From assembly GCA_017625435.1 (NCBI GenBank), contig JAGAKX010000053.1, positions 1-42,335 on the forward strand: a stretch of DNA of 42,335 nucleotides, in the 5' to 3' direction. The notes under the pieces are model-generated. The model was not told the DNA's origin. It worked only from the letters and a program-made list of their open reading frames with translations, and did not search any database. This document shows positions 32,784 through 41,167 of the stretch, piece after piece (position 1 is the first letter of the stretch; the number at the start of each line of letters is the position of its first letter). The position numbers were made by a program, and so were the translations under genes. The DNA is from Clostridia bacterium. GTDB taxonomy: Bacteria; Bacillota; Clostridia; Oscillospirales; Acutalibacteraceae.

Positions 32784-32818
32784 AAAAAAATCTCCGAAGG
32801 AATTTTCCCTCGGAGATA
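32784..32818 (-). terminator. pnp terminator
   Basis: On the minus strand ATCTCCGAGGG pairs with TCCTTCGGAGAT (one G-U), followed by a run of T complementing 32784-32790. It lies 10 bp after the pnp stop, back to back with the zapA terminator. Confidence 0.85.
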
Positions 32819-32827
32819 ACTTTTTAC

Positions 32828-35011
32828 TTAGTTTCTTTTGTCGCGGCGGGGGCCTTTGCCGAAGTCACGTCTGGGCTTTCTGGGTGTATCATCAAGCTCA
32901 TTTTCGGGAATAAGTCCTTCAACTGCGATAAGAGCGTTTCTTCTGGAAAGGTTGAGTCTGCCCTGGTCGTCTGTGGGAAGAACCATAACAATGATTTCAT
33001 CGCCTACGGTTACAACGTCCTCTACCTTTTCGGTTCTCTTTACGTCAAGGTGACTGATGTGAACCATACCTTCCTTACCGGGAGCGATTTCAACGAATGC
33101 GCCGAAGCTCATAAGTCTTGTTACAACACCCTTGTAAATTGCACCCTCTTCGGGATCGTTTACAATTGTCTCAACAATGCTGAGAGCCTTTCTTGCACCG
33201 TCAATATCTGTGGAAGAAATAAATACGCTGCCGTCATCCTCAATGTCAATCTTACAGTTGCATTCTGCACAGATCTTCTGGATAACCTTACCCTGCTTAC
33301 CGATAACATCGCCGATCTTTTCGGGGTCAATCTTTGTGGAAAGCATCTTGGGAGCATACTTGGAAAGCTCTGCACGGGGTTCTGCAATACAGGGAAGCAT
33401 AACCTCGTCAAGAATCTTGCATCTTGCTTCATAGGTCTTATCAAGTGCTTCACGGATGATAGCGGGAGTAAGACCGTGAACCTTGAGGTCCATCTGAATA
33501 GCTGTGATACCTGCCTTTGTACCTGCAACCTTGAAGTCCATATCGCCGAAGAAGTCTTCGAGACCCTGGATATCAACCATTGTCATAAAGCGGTCGCCTT
33601 CTGTTACAAGACCGCAGGAAATACCTGCAACGGGAGCCTTGATGGGAACACCTGCTGCCATAAGTGAAAGTGTTGAGCCGCAGATTGAAGCCTGAGATGT
33701 GGAGCCGTTTGAAGAAAGAACCTCGGAAACAAGTCTTATTGTATAGGGGAATTCTTCAACGGAGGGGATTACGGGAACAAGTGCTCTTTCTGCAAGTGCA
33801 CCGTGACCGATTTCACGTCTGCCGGGGCCTCTGGAGGGCTTTGTTTCACCTACGGAGTAAGAGGGGAAATTGTAGTGGTGGATATATCTCTTTGACTCTT
33901 CTTCATCAATACCGTCAAGAGCCTGAGCTTCGCCGATTGTACCGAGAGTGGTAACTGTAAGAACCTGAGTCTGACCTCTTGTGAACATACCTGAGCCGTG
34001 AACTCTGGAAAGAAGGTCAATCTGTGCATCAAGAGGTCTCATATCGTTGATACCTCTGCCGTCAACACGCTTACCCTCGTCAAGAAGCCAGCGGCGCACG
34101 ATGTACTTCTGAAGCTTGTACATACAATCGTCAATCTTTGCAATTTCTTCAGGATATACTTCATCAAACTTTGCGTGAACTGCATCGTAGATGGGAAGAA
34201 GTCTTTCGTCACGGATTCTCTTGTCGTCTGTATCAAGAGCAACCTTTACATCTTCAATTGCGAATTCCTTGACAGCCTCAAACATTTCGTGAGAGGGATC
34301 CATTGAAGGAACTTCAATCTTTTCCTTGCCGATTTCTGCCTGAATACCCTTGATGAATTCAACAATCTTCTGATTTTCTGCATGTGCAAACATAATTGCA
34401 TCATACATAACGTCGTTGGGAACTTCGTTTGCACCGGCTTCAATCATAGCAACAAGGTCAGCTGTGGAAGCAACTGTTGCAGCCATTTCGGAGCGTTCTC
34501 TCTGTTCTGCTGTGGGGTTGATTACAAACTCACCGTCAACAAGACCTACGGAAACACCGGAAATGGGGCCTGCCCACGGAATAGCTGAAATTGAAAGAGC
34601 AATTGAAACACCTATCATAGCGGTGATTTCGGGAAGGCAGTCGGGGTCAACTGACATAACGGTAGCAACAACGCCGACATCGTTTCTCATATCCTTGGGG
34701 AAAAGAGGACGAACGGGTCTGTCGATAACACGTGAGCAGAGAGTTGCCTTTTCGGATGCCTTGCCTTCTCTTCTCTGGAATGAACCGGGGATTTTACCTA
34801 CTGAATAAAGCTTCTCCTCAAAGTCAACTGACATGGGGAAGAAATCTACGCCCTCACGGGGCTTGTCTGCCATAGTTGCCGTGCAAAGCACTTCTGTTTC
34901 ACCGTAGCGGATAAGACAGGATCCGCCTGCAAACTGTGCCATTTTGCCTGTTTCAACAACAAGGGGTCTGCCTGCGAGTGTTGTTTCGAATTTTCTGAAC
35001 TCGTTGAACAT
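32828..35011 (-). CDS. pnp: Polyribonucleotide nucleotidyltransferase (PNPase)
   Basis: 727 residues with the full domain order: RNase PH 1 (about 10-220), a helical linker, RNase PH 2 (about 310-540, with FPSYSVGETKPSRGPGRREIGHG and SNGSTSQASICG), KH (DPEKIGDVIGKQGKVIQKI) and S1 (GAIYKGVVTRLMSFGAFVE). A basic tail ends it (RKPRRDFGKGPRRDKRN). It degrades RNA 3' to 5' phosphorolytically. AAAGGAGAG precedes ATG 35011. It follows rpsO on the same strand, the common bacterial order, with an intergenic region containing a large palindrome. Confidence 0.97.
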   Translation of the reverse strand: MFNEFRKFETTLAGRPLVVETGKMAQFAGGSCLIRYGETEVLCTATMADKPREGVDFFPMSVDFEEKLYSVGKIPGSFQRREGKASEKATLCSRVIDRPVRPLFPKDMRNDVGVVATVMSVDPDCLPEITAMIGVSIALSISAIPWAGPISGVSVGLVDGEFVINPTAEQRERSEMAATVASTADLVAMIEAGANEVPNDVMYDAIMFAHAENQKIVEFIKGIQAEIGKEKIEVPSMDPSHEMFEAVKEFAIEDVKVALDTDDKRIRDERLLPIYDAVHAKFDEVYPEEIAKIDDCMYKLQKYIVRRWLLDEGKRVDGRGINDMRPLDAQIDLLSRVHGSGMFTRGQTQVLTVTTLGTIGEAQALDGIDEEESKRYIHHYNFPSYSVGETKPSRGPGRREIGHGALAERALVPVIPSVEEFPYTIRLVSEVLSSNGSTSQASICGSTLSLMAAGVPIKAPVAGISCGLVTEGDRFMTMVDIQGLEDFFGDMDFKVAGTKAGITAIQMDLKVHGLTPAIIREALDKTYEARCKILDEVMLPCIAEPRAELSKYAPKMLSTKIDPEKIGDVIGKQGKVIQKICAECNCKIDIEDDGSVFISSTDIDGARKALSIVETIVNDPEEGAIYKGVVTRLMSFGAFVEIAPGKEGMVHISHLDVKRTEKVEDVVTVGDEIIVMVLPTDDQGRLNLSRRNALIAVEGLIPENELDDTPRKPRRDFGKGPRRDKRN

Positions 35012-35186
35012 TTTTGTTCTCTCCTTTTACACATTATTTTATATCAATCAAGCCGTGGTTACTGTCAATGTACAATCCAAAACAAACAAAAATTTCGATT
35101 ACCGAGAATGACAAAGTCAAATATAATCAAGACACAAAGTGTCTTCCGACAGGGTCACTATTCACTCTTCACTATTACTTTTTACC

Positions 35187-35215
35187 TTCAAAGCAAACAG
35201 TCTGTTTGCTTTGAA
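35187..35215. repeat. 29-bp perfect palindrome in the rpsO-pnp gap
   Basis: TTCAAAGCAAACAG and its exact complement CTGTTTGCTTTGAA flank a single central T. In the pnp leader RNA this forms a 12-13 bp hairpin with a minimal loop. It has no T run and so is not a terminator. Possible roles are an RNase III processing site, as in the E. coli pnp leader, or a mobile-element scar. The rest of the 308-bp gap, apart from the hairpin at 35270-35308, shows nothing else. Confidence 0.7.
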
Positions 35216-35269
35216 TTGTACATTTTACATTAACATTTCCCTTGCGGGAACACGGTTTTATTGCCTTGA

Positions 35270-35308
35270 AAAAAGAATTTTCGGGCGACAAAGTTTTCTT
35301 CGCCGCCC
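35270..35308 (-). terminator. rpsO attenuator/terminator
   Basis: On the minus strand GGGCGGCGAAG pairs with CTTTGTCGCCC (two G-U pairs), followed a few bases later by six T. It begins 12 bp after the rpsO stop and may only partly stop transcription into pnp. Confidence 0.7.
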
Positions 35309-35319
35309 AGACACTACAA

Positions 35320-35583
35320 TTATTTACGAAGACCGAGCTTAGCAACAACTGCACGGTATCTTTCGATATCGTTCTTCTGAAGATAAGCAAGAAGGTTTCT
35401 TCTGTGACCAACCATCTTGAGAAGACCGCGTCTTGAATGATGGTCCTTCTTGTGCTCCTTAAGATGCTCGTTAAGGTCGTTGATTCTCTTTGTGAGAACA
35501 GCGATCTGAACCTCGGGAGAACCTGTGTCGCCTTCGTGAGTAGCGAATTCAGCCATAATAGCCTGCTTTTCTGCCTGTGTCAT
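35320..35583 (-). CDS. rpsO: 30S ribosomal protein S15
   Basis: 87 residues, close to the usual 88-89. Typical motifs are [39 protein letters not shown] and [15 protein letters not shown]15 binds 16S rRNA helices 20-22 early in 30S assembly. The start ATG 35583 follows GAGGTGA at 6 nt; a GTG three codons upstream is part of that site. Its 5' leader of about 100 nt has several hairpins and could mediate autoregulation. Confidence 0.96.
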   Translation of the reverse strand: MTQAEKQAIMAEFATHEGDTGSPEVQIAVLTKRINDLNEHLKEHKKDHHSRRGLLKMVGHRRNLLAYLQKNDIERYRAVVAKLGLRK

Positions 35584-35681
35584 TTTTTTCACCTCATTTT
35601 AATATTACCCGTGCCTCCCAGAGTGGGCAAAGGTGAGAACTGCCGTAAGGGCAGAATAACCCCATCTCCGAGAAACCGGAC
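35584..35681 (-). promoter_or_regulatory. rpsO 5' leader, possible S15-binding autoregulatory RNA
   Basis: The leader between the promoter and ATG contains CTGCC/GGCAG and a TGCCC/GGGAGGCA-type foldback just before the ribosome binding site GAGGTGA. S15 leaders in Firmicutes are known autoregulators. The match here is by position and hairpins only. Confidence 0.35.
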
Positions 35682-35687
35682 ATTGGC

Positions 35688-35716
35688 ATTTTATCATAAG
35701 TTTTCCGAAAAGTAAA
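35688..35716 (-). promoter_or_regulatory. rpsO promoter
   Basis: On the minus strand TTTACT (35716-35711) and TAAAAT (35693-35688) with a 17-bp spacer, preceded by an A/T-rich tract. The remaining stretch to the por promoter shows no gene. Confidence 0.7.
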
Positions 35717-35865
35717 GTATTTTTTTTGAAGAGTTTTTCCCGGATTCCGGCAATAATACGCATTTTTATTTTTCCGACGGCAAAATACAGCCGAAAAGTG
35801 TGGAAGATACACAAAACTTTGTCAAAAATATCACAATTTTCTACCTACCCGACATAAAATGGTTA

Positions 35866-35894
35866 TTTACATTTTTATTATAAAGTGTTAAAAT
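35866..35894 (+). promoter_or_regulatory. Pyruvate:ferredoxin oxidoreductase promoter
   Basis: TTTACA (35866-35871) and TAAAAT (35889-35894), spacer 17 bp, 63 bp before the start codon. Confidence 0.7.
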
Positions 35895-35957
35895 GTTTTT
35901 TGGTGCGAAAGGTGACTTTCACACGGAACAGTGTAATATTATTTAGGAGGATATATT

Positions 35958-38900
35958 ATGGCAAGAATGAAAAAGTCCATGGACGGTAACAATGCAGCCG
36001 CATACGTTTCCTATGCTTTTACAGAAGTAGCAGGTATTTATCCTATTACTCCTTCAAGCCCCATGGCAGACTATGTTGACCAGTGGTCCGCACAGGGACT
36101 CAAGAACATCTTCGGCACAACCGTTAAGGTTGCAGAAATGCAGTCCGAAGCAGGTGCAGCAGGTACCGTTCACGGTTCACTCGCAGCAGGTGCACTTACA
36201 ACAACTTATACAGCTTCTCAGGGTCTTCTTCTTATGATCCCCAATATGTATAAGATTGCAGGTGAGCTTCTTCCCTCAGTTTTCCACGTATCAGCCCGTT
36301 GCGTTGCATCCCACGCTCTTAACATCTTCGGCGACCATTCTGACGTATATGCTTGCCGTCAGACAGGTTTTGCAATGCTTGCAGAAACAAATACTCAGGA
36401 AGTTATGGACCTCGGTGCAGTAGCACACCTTGCTACAATCAAGTCAAGAGTTCCCTTCCTTAACTTCTTCGACGGCTTCCGTACATCCCACGAAATCCAG
36501 AAGATTGAAATCTGGGACTATGAAGACCTCAAGGAAATGTGCGATATGGATGCTGTTGATGCATTCAGAAAGCGCGCTCTCAATCCCGAGCATCCCGTAA
36601 TGAGAGGCTCACACGAAAACGGTGACATCTTCTTCCAGCACAGAGAAGCTTGTAACGAATACTACGATGCAGTTCCCGCTATCGTTGAAGAATATATGGA
36701 CAAGGTTAATGCTAAGCTCGGCACTAACTACAAGCTCTTCAACTACTACGGTGCAGAGGATGCTGACAGAGTAATCGTTGCTATGGGCTCCATCTGCGAC
36801 GTTGCTGAAGAAGTTATTGACTATCTTACAGCTCAGGGCGAAAAGGTTGGTCTTGTTAAGGTTCGTCTTTACAGACCCTTCTCCGCTGAAAAGCTCATTG
36901 AAGCTATCCCCGCAACAGCAAAGAAGATCGCTGTTCTTGACAGAACAAAGGAACCCGGTTCTCTCGGTGAGCCCCTTTATCTTGACGTTGTTACCGCTCT
37001 TGCTACAAAGGGTGTACAGGCTACTGTAATCGGCGGCAGATACGGTCTCGGTTCCAAGGATACTCCTCCCTCAAGCGTATTCGCAGTATACGAAGAGCTC
37101 GCAAAGGATGCTCCCAAGGCTCAGTTCACAATCGGTATCAATGACGACGTTACAAACCTCTCTCTTGAAGAGAAGCCCGCTCCCAATACTGCAGCTGCAG
37201 GTACAATCGAATGTAAGTTCTGGGGTCTCGGCGGCGACGGTACCGTTGGTGCTAACAAGAACTCCATCAAGATCATCGGTGACCATACAGACAAATACGT
37301 TCAGGCTTACTTCCAGTATGACTCCAAGAAGACCGGCGGTATCACAATTTCTCACCTCCGTTTCGGCGACAGCGCTATCAAGTCCCCCTATTACATCAAC
37401 AAGGCTGACTTCGTAGCTTGCCACAACCCCTCATACGTTGAAAAGGGATACAAGATGGTTAACGACGTTAAGCCCGGCGGTGTATTCCTTATCAACTGCC
37501 AGTGGAATGCTGAAGAGCTCAATGAAAAGCTCAACGCTGAAACAAAGCGTTACATCGCTAACAACAACATTCAGCTTTACACCGTTAACGCTATCGACCT
37601 TGCTCAGAAGGTTGGTATGGGTAAGAGAACAAACACAGTTCTCCAGGCTGCTTTCTTTGCTCTTGCAAAGGTTCTTCCCATTGAAGAAGCAGTTAAGTAT
37701 ATGAAGGACGCTGCAACAAAGTCCTACTCCAAGAAGGGTCCCGAAATCGTTAAGTGCAACCACGATGCTATCGACGCAGGTGTTTCCGCTTTCGTTAAGA
37801 TTGACGTTCCCGCTGATTGGGCAAACGCTGAAGACGTATGTACCGGTGCTACAGAAGGCGCACAGTCCAAGCTCGAGAAGATGGTTAACAACATTATGCT
37901 TCCCGTTGGCCGTATGGACGGTGACTCACTTCCCGTTTCCGCATTTACGGATCACGCTGACGGTACATTCGAGCAGGGCGCTTCCGCTTTCGAAAAGAGA
38001 GGCGTTGCTGTTATGGTTCCCGAATGGGATCCCACAAAGTGCGTACAGTGTAACCGCTGCGCTTATGTATGTCCTCATGCAACAATCCGTCCCTTCGCTA
38101 TGACAGCTGAAGAGGCAGCAAATGCTCCCGAAATCACAAAGACAAAGGAAATCAAGAAGACAGAATACGTTTATACTCTTGCTGTATCACCCCTCGATTG
38201 TATGGGTTGCGGCGTATGTATCGGCGTATGTCCCACAAATTCTCTTACAATGAAGCCCAGAGAGAGCCAGGATGCACAGCAGGCTTCCTTCGATTACTGT
38301 GTAGCTAACGTAACAGAAAAGGCTGATATGACTGCAGGCGTTTCCGTAAAGGCAAGCCAGTTCAAGACTCCTCTTCTCGAGTTCTCAGGCTCCTGCGCAG
38401 GTTGTGCTGAAACTGCTTATGCCCGTCTTATCACTCAGATGTTCGGCGACAGAATGTACATCTCCAATGCTACAGGCTGTTCTTCAATCTGGGGCGGTCC
38501 CGCAGCAACATCACCCTATACTGTTAACAAGGCTGGCCACGGTCCCGCTTGGGCTAACTCCCTCTTCGAAGATAACGCAGAGCACGGCTTCGGTATGTTC
38601 CTCGGACAGAACGCAATCCGTAACTCCCTTATCGCTAAGGTAGAAGAAATCACAACAAATGACAAGGCATCAGCTGAGCTCAAGGCTGCTGCAGCAGAAT
38701 ATCTTGCAACTGTATCTGACGGTGCAAAGAACGGCGCTGCAACAGAAGCTCTCGTTGCTGAGCTCGAAAAGGTAGCAGGCTGCTGCGACCACTGTGCTTC
38801 CATCCTCAAGAACAAGGAATACCTTGCTAAGAAGTCCGTATGGATCTTCGGCGGCGACGGTTGGGCATACGACATCGGCTTCGGCGGTGTTGACCACGTT

Positions 38901-39500
38901 CTTGCTGCAGGCGAAGACGTAAACATTATGGTATTCGATACAGAAGTTTACTCCAACACCGGCGGACAGGCTTCCAAGGCTTCTCAGATCGGTCAGGTTG
39001 CTCAGTTTGCAGCTGCAGGTAAGCAGATTGCTAAGAAGAGCCTTTCCGAAATCGCTATGAGCTACGGCTACGTATACGTTGCACAGATTGCTATGGGTGC
39101 AGATATGAACCAGACAATCAAGGCAATTTCTGAAGCTGAAGCTTACAACGGACCTTCAATCATCATCGCTTACGCTCCTTGCGAAATGCACTCCATCAAG
39201 GGCGGTATGGTTAACTGCCAGAACGAAATGATCAAGGCTGTTGAATGCGGTTACTGGAATATGTTCCGTTACAACCCCGCACTCAAGGAAAAGGGCGAGA
39301 ATCCCTTCACAATTGACTCCAAGCCCGGTAAGAGCGAAGACTTCAAGTCCTTCCTTCTCAACGAAGCTCGTTACTCTTCACTTACCCGCTCCTTCCCCGA
39401 AAGAGCAGAAGCACTCTTTGCAGATGCAGAAAAGAAGTCAGTTGAAAGATACAACCACCTTCTCAAGCTTAAGGCTCTTTATGCTCCCGATGCTGAATAA
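35958..39500 (+). CDS. nifJ: Pyruvate:ferredoxin (flavodoxin) oxidoreductase
   Basis: 1180 residues, single-chain type. The order is an N-terminal transketolase-like domain (AFTEVAGIYPITPSSPMADY), domain II (EPGSLGEPLYLDVV), and the gamma-type domain (GLGGDGTVGANKNSIK). Two [4Fe-4S] ferredoxin motifs follow (CVQCNRCAYVCPH and CMGCGVCIGVCP). The thiamine-binding domain holds the proximal-cluster cysteines (GSCAGCAE) and GGDGWAYDIGFGG. It oxidises pyruvate with CoA to acetyl-CoA, CO2 and reduced ferredoxin, the central step of anaerobic fermentation; it is cytosolic. Strong GGAGG site and extreme codon bias (GCT, AAG, CTC, TTC) compared with neighbours indicate very high expression. Own promoter and terminator. 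Confidence 0.97.
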   Translation: MARMKKSMDGNNAAAYVSYAFTEVAGIYPITPSSPMADYVDQWSAQGLKNIFGTTVKVAEMQSEAGAAGTVHGSLAAGALTTTYTASQGLLLMIPNMYKIAGELLPSVFHVSARCVASHALNIFGDHSDVYACRQTGFAMLAETNTQEVMDLGAVAHLATIKSRVPFLNFFDGFRTSHEIQKIEIWDYEDLKEMCDMDAVDAFRKRALNPEHPVMRGSHENGDIFFQHREACNEYYDAVPAIVEEYMDKVNAKLGTNYKLFNYYGAEDADRVIVAMGSICDVAEEVIDYLTAQGEKVGLVKVRLYRPFSAEKLIEAIPATAKKIAVLDRTKEPGSLGEPLYLDVVTALATKGVQATVIGGRYGLGSKDTPPSSVFAVYEELAKDAPKAQFTIGINDDVTNLSLEEKPAPNTAAAGTIECKFWGLGGDGTVGANKNSIKIIGDHTDKYVQAYFQYDSKKTGGITISHLRFGDSAIKSPYYINKADFVACHNPSYVEKGYKMVNDVKPGGVFLINCQWNAEELNEKLNAETKRYIANNNIQLYTVNAIDLAQKVGMGKRTNTVLQAAFFALAKVLPIEEAVKYMKDAATKSYSKKGPEIVKCNHDAIDAGVSAFVKIDVPADWANAEDVCTGATEGAQSKLEKMVNNIMLPVGRMDGDSLPVSAFTDHADGTFEQGASAFEKRGVAVMVPEWDPTKCVQCNRCAYVCPHATIRPFAMTAEEAANAPEITKTKEIKKTEYVYTLAVSPLDCMGCGVCIGVCPTNSLTMKPRESQDAQQASFDYCVANVTEKADMTAGVSVKASQFKTPLLEFSGSCAGCAETAYARLITQMFGDRMYISNATGCSSIWGGPAATSPYTVNKAGHGPAWANSLFEDNAEHGFGMFLGQNAIRNSLIAKVEEITTNDKASAELKAAAAEYLATVSDGAKNGAATEALVAELEKVAGCCDHCASILKNKEYLAKKSVWIFGGDGWAYDIGFGGVDHVLAAGEDVNIMVFDTEVYSNTGGQASKASQIGQVAQFAAAGKQIAKKSLSEIAMSYGYVYVAQIAMGADMNQTIKAISEAEAYNGPSIIIAYAPCEMHSIKGGMVNCQNEMIKAVECGYWNMFRYNPALKEKGENPFTIDSKPGKSEDFKSFLLNEARYSSLTRSFPERAEALFADAEKKSVERYNHLLKLKALYAPDAE

Positions 39501-39531
39501 GCAGAAACAAGCATAACAGCTGAATAAAATT

Positions 39532-39572
39532 AAGGTGTCAGCCTCAAAAGAGGTTGGCACCTTTGGTTTTTT
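39532..39572 (+). terminator. Terminator of the pyruvate:ferredoxin oxidoreductase gene
   Basis: AAGGTGTCAGCCTC (39532-39545), loop AAAA and GAGGTTGGCACCTT (39550-39563) form a 14-bp stem with two G-U pairs, followed by a T-rich tract. Confidence 0.85.
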
Positions 39573-39606
39573 ATAAATCATAAATTAACAAAGATATGTG
39601 CGTACG

Positions 39607-39705
39607 GTAGGGGCGGGGTTGCCCCGCCCGTTCAAAAGGGTTGTTATTTTTTTGCAAACGAAAGTTACAAAAGTTAAGTAACGGGAGGGGCAACCCCTCC
39701 CCTAC
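39607..39705. repeat. Double-hairpin intergenic repeat, intact copy (99 bp)
   Basis: The unit starts GTAGGGG and ends CCCCTAC. Near each end is a hairpin: GGGCGGGG/CCCCGCCC on the left and GGGAGGGG/CCCCTCCC on the right, the second resembling the reverse complement of the first. The AT-rich middle includes GTTCAAAAGGGTTGTTATTT and GCAAACGAAAGTTACAAAA. No ORF. The same sequence recurs, interrupted, at 42000-42196. It resembles a MITE or REP-type element of the host lineage. Confidence 0.75.
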
Positions 39706-39755
39706 GATATACACGGCAAATTATGCGATAAATTATGATTTATGCACATAAATAA

Positions 39756-39784
39756 TCCGCAGAGGTTATCTGCGGACTTTTTTA
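39756..39784. terminator. Hairpin at the end of the YgjV-like gene, possibly bidirectional
   Basis: TCCGCAGA (39756-39763), a 5-nt loop and TCTGCGGA (39769-39776). The T run is on the plus strand, although the only gene ending here is on the minus strand (stop at 39782). Confidence 0.6.
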
Positions 39785-40321
39785 ACTGCATTCTTTCTTT
39801 TCTGTTTTTCTCGTTCTTATAAGATATATTACGATTGAAATAAGTGCAAAGGTTTCGTTGAGAGTTCCTGCAACGGAGCCGTTTACTATGTTATACACAA
39901 ACCAACATCCGCAGACGGGGATTGACAAGTATTTCAGAAGCCTTGTGTTTCTCTGCCAGTTTCCGATTGTTGCAAATATTGCAGCGATAAAGGGCAGGAT
40001 ACTCCAGGCACTTTCCCATGTGAGAATCACACTCGCGGCATTGAGCACCACAAAGACGGCAGGAATTATATTGTTCTGCGCCCATTTCTTTTCCCTGAAG
40101 GAATACGCGATACATCGGAAAATGTTCAGCATATTCATTCCAACAGGAGTGAAAAGCCCGAGACAGGCGAAGTGAAGGCTCCACACCAAAGAACAAAGGG
40201 ACATAAGAAAAAGTATCGTGCGGTGCTTTTTGAACTGATACATTGTCACCGCAATTCCCATTGCCACAAAGCCCAATATCTGTGCTATTAAATTCTGATG
40301 TGCTGTAAAAAATTCGGTCAT
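39782..40321 (-). CDS. YgjV family inner membrane protein
   Basis: 179 residues, five or six membrane segments. The pattern QILGFVAMGIAVTMYQFKKH at the N-terminus, LVWSLHFACLGLFTPVGMN in the middle, and the WFVYNIVNGSVAGTLNETFAL C-terminal part fit the YgjV (Imp-YgjV) family, whose function is unknown. GAGGATG precedes ATG 40321. It follows the four-helix-bundle gene by 16 bp on the same strand, so the two probably share a transcript. Confidence 0.8.
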   Translation of the reverse strand: MTEFFTAHQNLIAQILGFVAMGIAVTMYQFKKHRTILFLMSLCSLVWSLHFACLGLFTPVGMNMLNIFRCIAYSFREKKWAQNNIIPAVFVVLNAASVILTWESAWSILPFIAAIFATIGNWQRNTRLLKYLSIPVCGCWFVYNIVNGSVAGTLNETFALISIVIYLIRTRKTEKKECS

Positions 40322-40337
40322 AAGACATCCTCATCAA

Positions 40338-40697
40338 TCAATTTTCTTTCTTTTTAACGTTTTCCTTTGCTGTGTTTATTGACGCTATCAGAATTCTGCG
40401 AATCGTTCCGCATCGATTATATAAATCCAATAATTCTGCATCACTTACAAGTTCAGCCTTCTCAAAAAGTTCGAGCCAATATTCTGTTTCATAGCATTCC
40501 TTTAATGCAATTTGAAGCTTTGCAATAAAATCAGGTTTGCCGTGTGCATAATTTGCTTCATGGATATTTGCACCGATTGACGTTGCAGAGCGTTCAAGCT
40601 GATTTACCAAAGAATAATGACCTTTTATTTTTTCACAAAATTTCATAACTAAAACAGCAAATTCCATTGATAAATTGATAAGCTTATTTTCCTTCAA
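40338..40697 (-). CDS. Four-helix bundle protein (S23/IVP, bAvd-type)
   Basis: 119 residues, all helical. The family core is GHYSLVNQLERSATSIGANI, then EANYAHGKPDFIAKLQIALK and ECYETEYWLELFEKAE. TIGR02436 relatives are encoded in intervening sequences of 23S rRNA in some bacteria. Others serve as Avd accessory proteins of diversity-generating retroelements, where a pentamer of four-helix bundles binds RNA and the reverse transcriptase. Neither rRNA nor reverse transcriptase is present here, so this is a free-standing member of unknown role, likely an RNA or DNA binder. The start is TTG at 40697 with a weak GGTGA site. Directly upstream lies a 165-bp hairpin array. Codons are AT-rich, unlike neighbouring genes. 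Confidence 0.88.
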   Translation of the reverse strand: MKENKLINLSMEFAVLVMKFCEKIKGHYSLVNQLERSATSIGANIHEANYAHGKPDFIAKLQIALKECYETEYWLELFEKAELVSDAELLDLYNRCGTIRRILIASINTAKENVKKKEN

Positions 40698-40733
40698 TTA
40701 TATCACCAACCAAAGCATACAATGATTAATGAA

Positions 40734-40898
40734 ATATTTTGCAAATAAGCAAAATATGAAATAATCCTTCGGATTATGAAATATTCGGAAGTTCACCGAA
40801 TATGAAATAAAATACGCCTAATATTTGCAGCGCAAATATTTCATAGCAACGCTATTTCATATTGCGAAGCAATATTTCACACGCAAAAAAGGCGTATT
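40734..40898. repeat. Symmetric array of seven short hairpins with GAAAT/TTCAT spacers
   Basis: Stems (left arm; right arm): 40734-40742/40749-40757, 40761-40767/40771-40777, 40781-40788/40796-40803, 40820-40828/40832-40840, 40843-40847/40851-40855, 40859-40865/40869-40875. An outer stem AATACGCC (40811-40818)/GGCGTATT (40891-40898) encloses the last three. All arms are perfect complements with mostly 3-7 nt loops. Spacers left of the centre read GAAAT, and those right of it read TTCAT or TTCAC, so the whole block is also a quasi-dyad. It lies 37 bp upstream of the four-helix-bundle start. Confidence 0.85.
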
Positions 40899-40903
40899 TC
40901 ATT

Positions 40904-40929
40904 GAAAAAAGCACTTCTTCTGAAGTGCT
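40904..40929 (-). terminator. tRNA-Arg terminator
   Basis: AGCACTTC and GAAGTGCT (8-bp stem, 4-nt loop, 40910-40929) are followed on the minus strand by six T, a few bases after the tRNA CCA end. Confidence 0.9.
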
Positions 40930-40936
40930 TTTTTCT

Positions 40937-41013
40937 TGGCGCGCCGGAAGGGACTCGAACCCCTGACCTACTGGTTCGTAGCCAGTCACTCTATCCAGCT
41001 GAGCTACCGGCGC
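40937..41013 (-). tRNA. tRNA-Arg (anticodon ACG)
   Basis: 77 nt with CCA encoded. Acceptor GCGCCGG/CCGGCGC with discriminator G, a D-arm around GCTCAGCTGGATAGAG, anticodon stem ACTGG/CCAGT with loop CTACGAA, and T-arm AGGGG-TTCGAGT-CCCTT. ACG (inosine at the wobble base) reads CGU, CGC and CGA. A terminator follows directly. tRNA genes are common integration sites, but no attachment duplication is visible in the window. Confidence 0.97.
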
Positions 41014-41167
41014 AATTATTAAGTTACATTGATTTCCAATGCCCTAATATATTATCACTACAAAAGGAAAATGTCAACTGTTTTCTTTGAAAAATTTCAC
41101 ATATTTAAAGCCTTTTTCTATATACATTTAATTATGATTTAATTATTACACGGGAAAGGACAAACAA

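Noticed and set aside
32651..33667. Long 338-codon plus-strand frame opposite pnp
   Set aside because: It is antisense to the well-conserved 3' end of pnp and its composition reflects the complementary codons; no start signal.
39607..39705. Rho-independent terminator pair
   Set aside because: The GC hairpins lack T runs directly after them, real terminators lie on both sides, and the sequence recurs elsewhere as a repeat.
40734..40898. CRISPR array or integron attC array
   Set aside because: The units are different hairpins with 5-nt shared spacers, not identical repeats of 25-40 nt with unique spacers. There is no integrase or Cas gene, and stem sizes do not fit attC sites.
40937..41013. 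tRNA-Arg as an integration site for an island
   Set aside because: No direct duplication of the tRNA 3' end and no integrase were found in the window.
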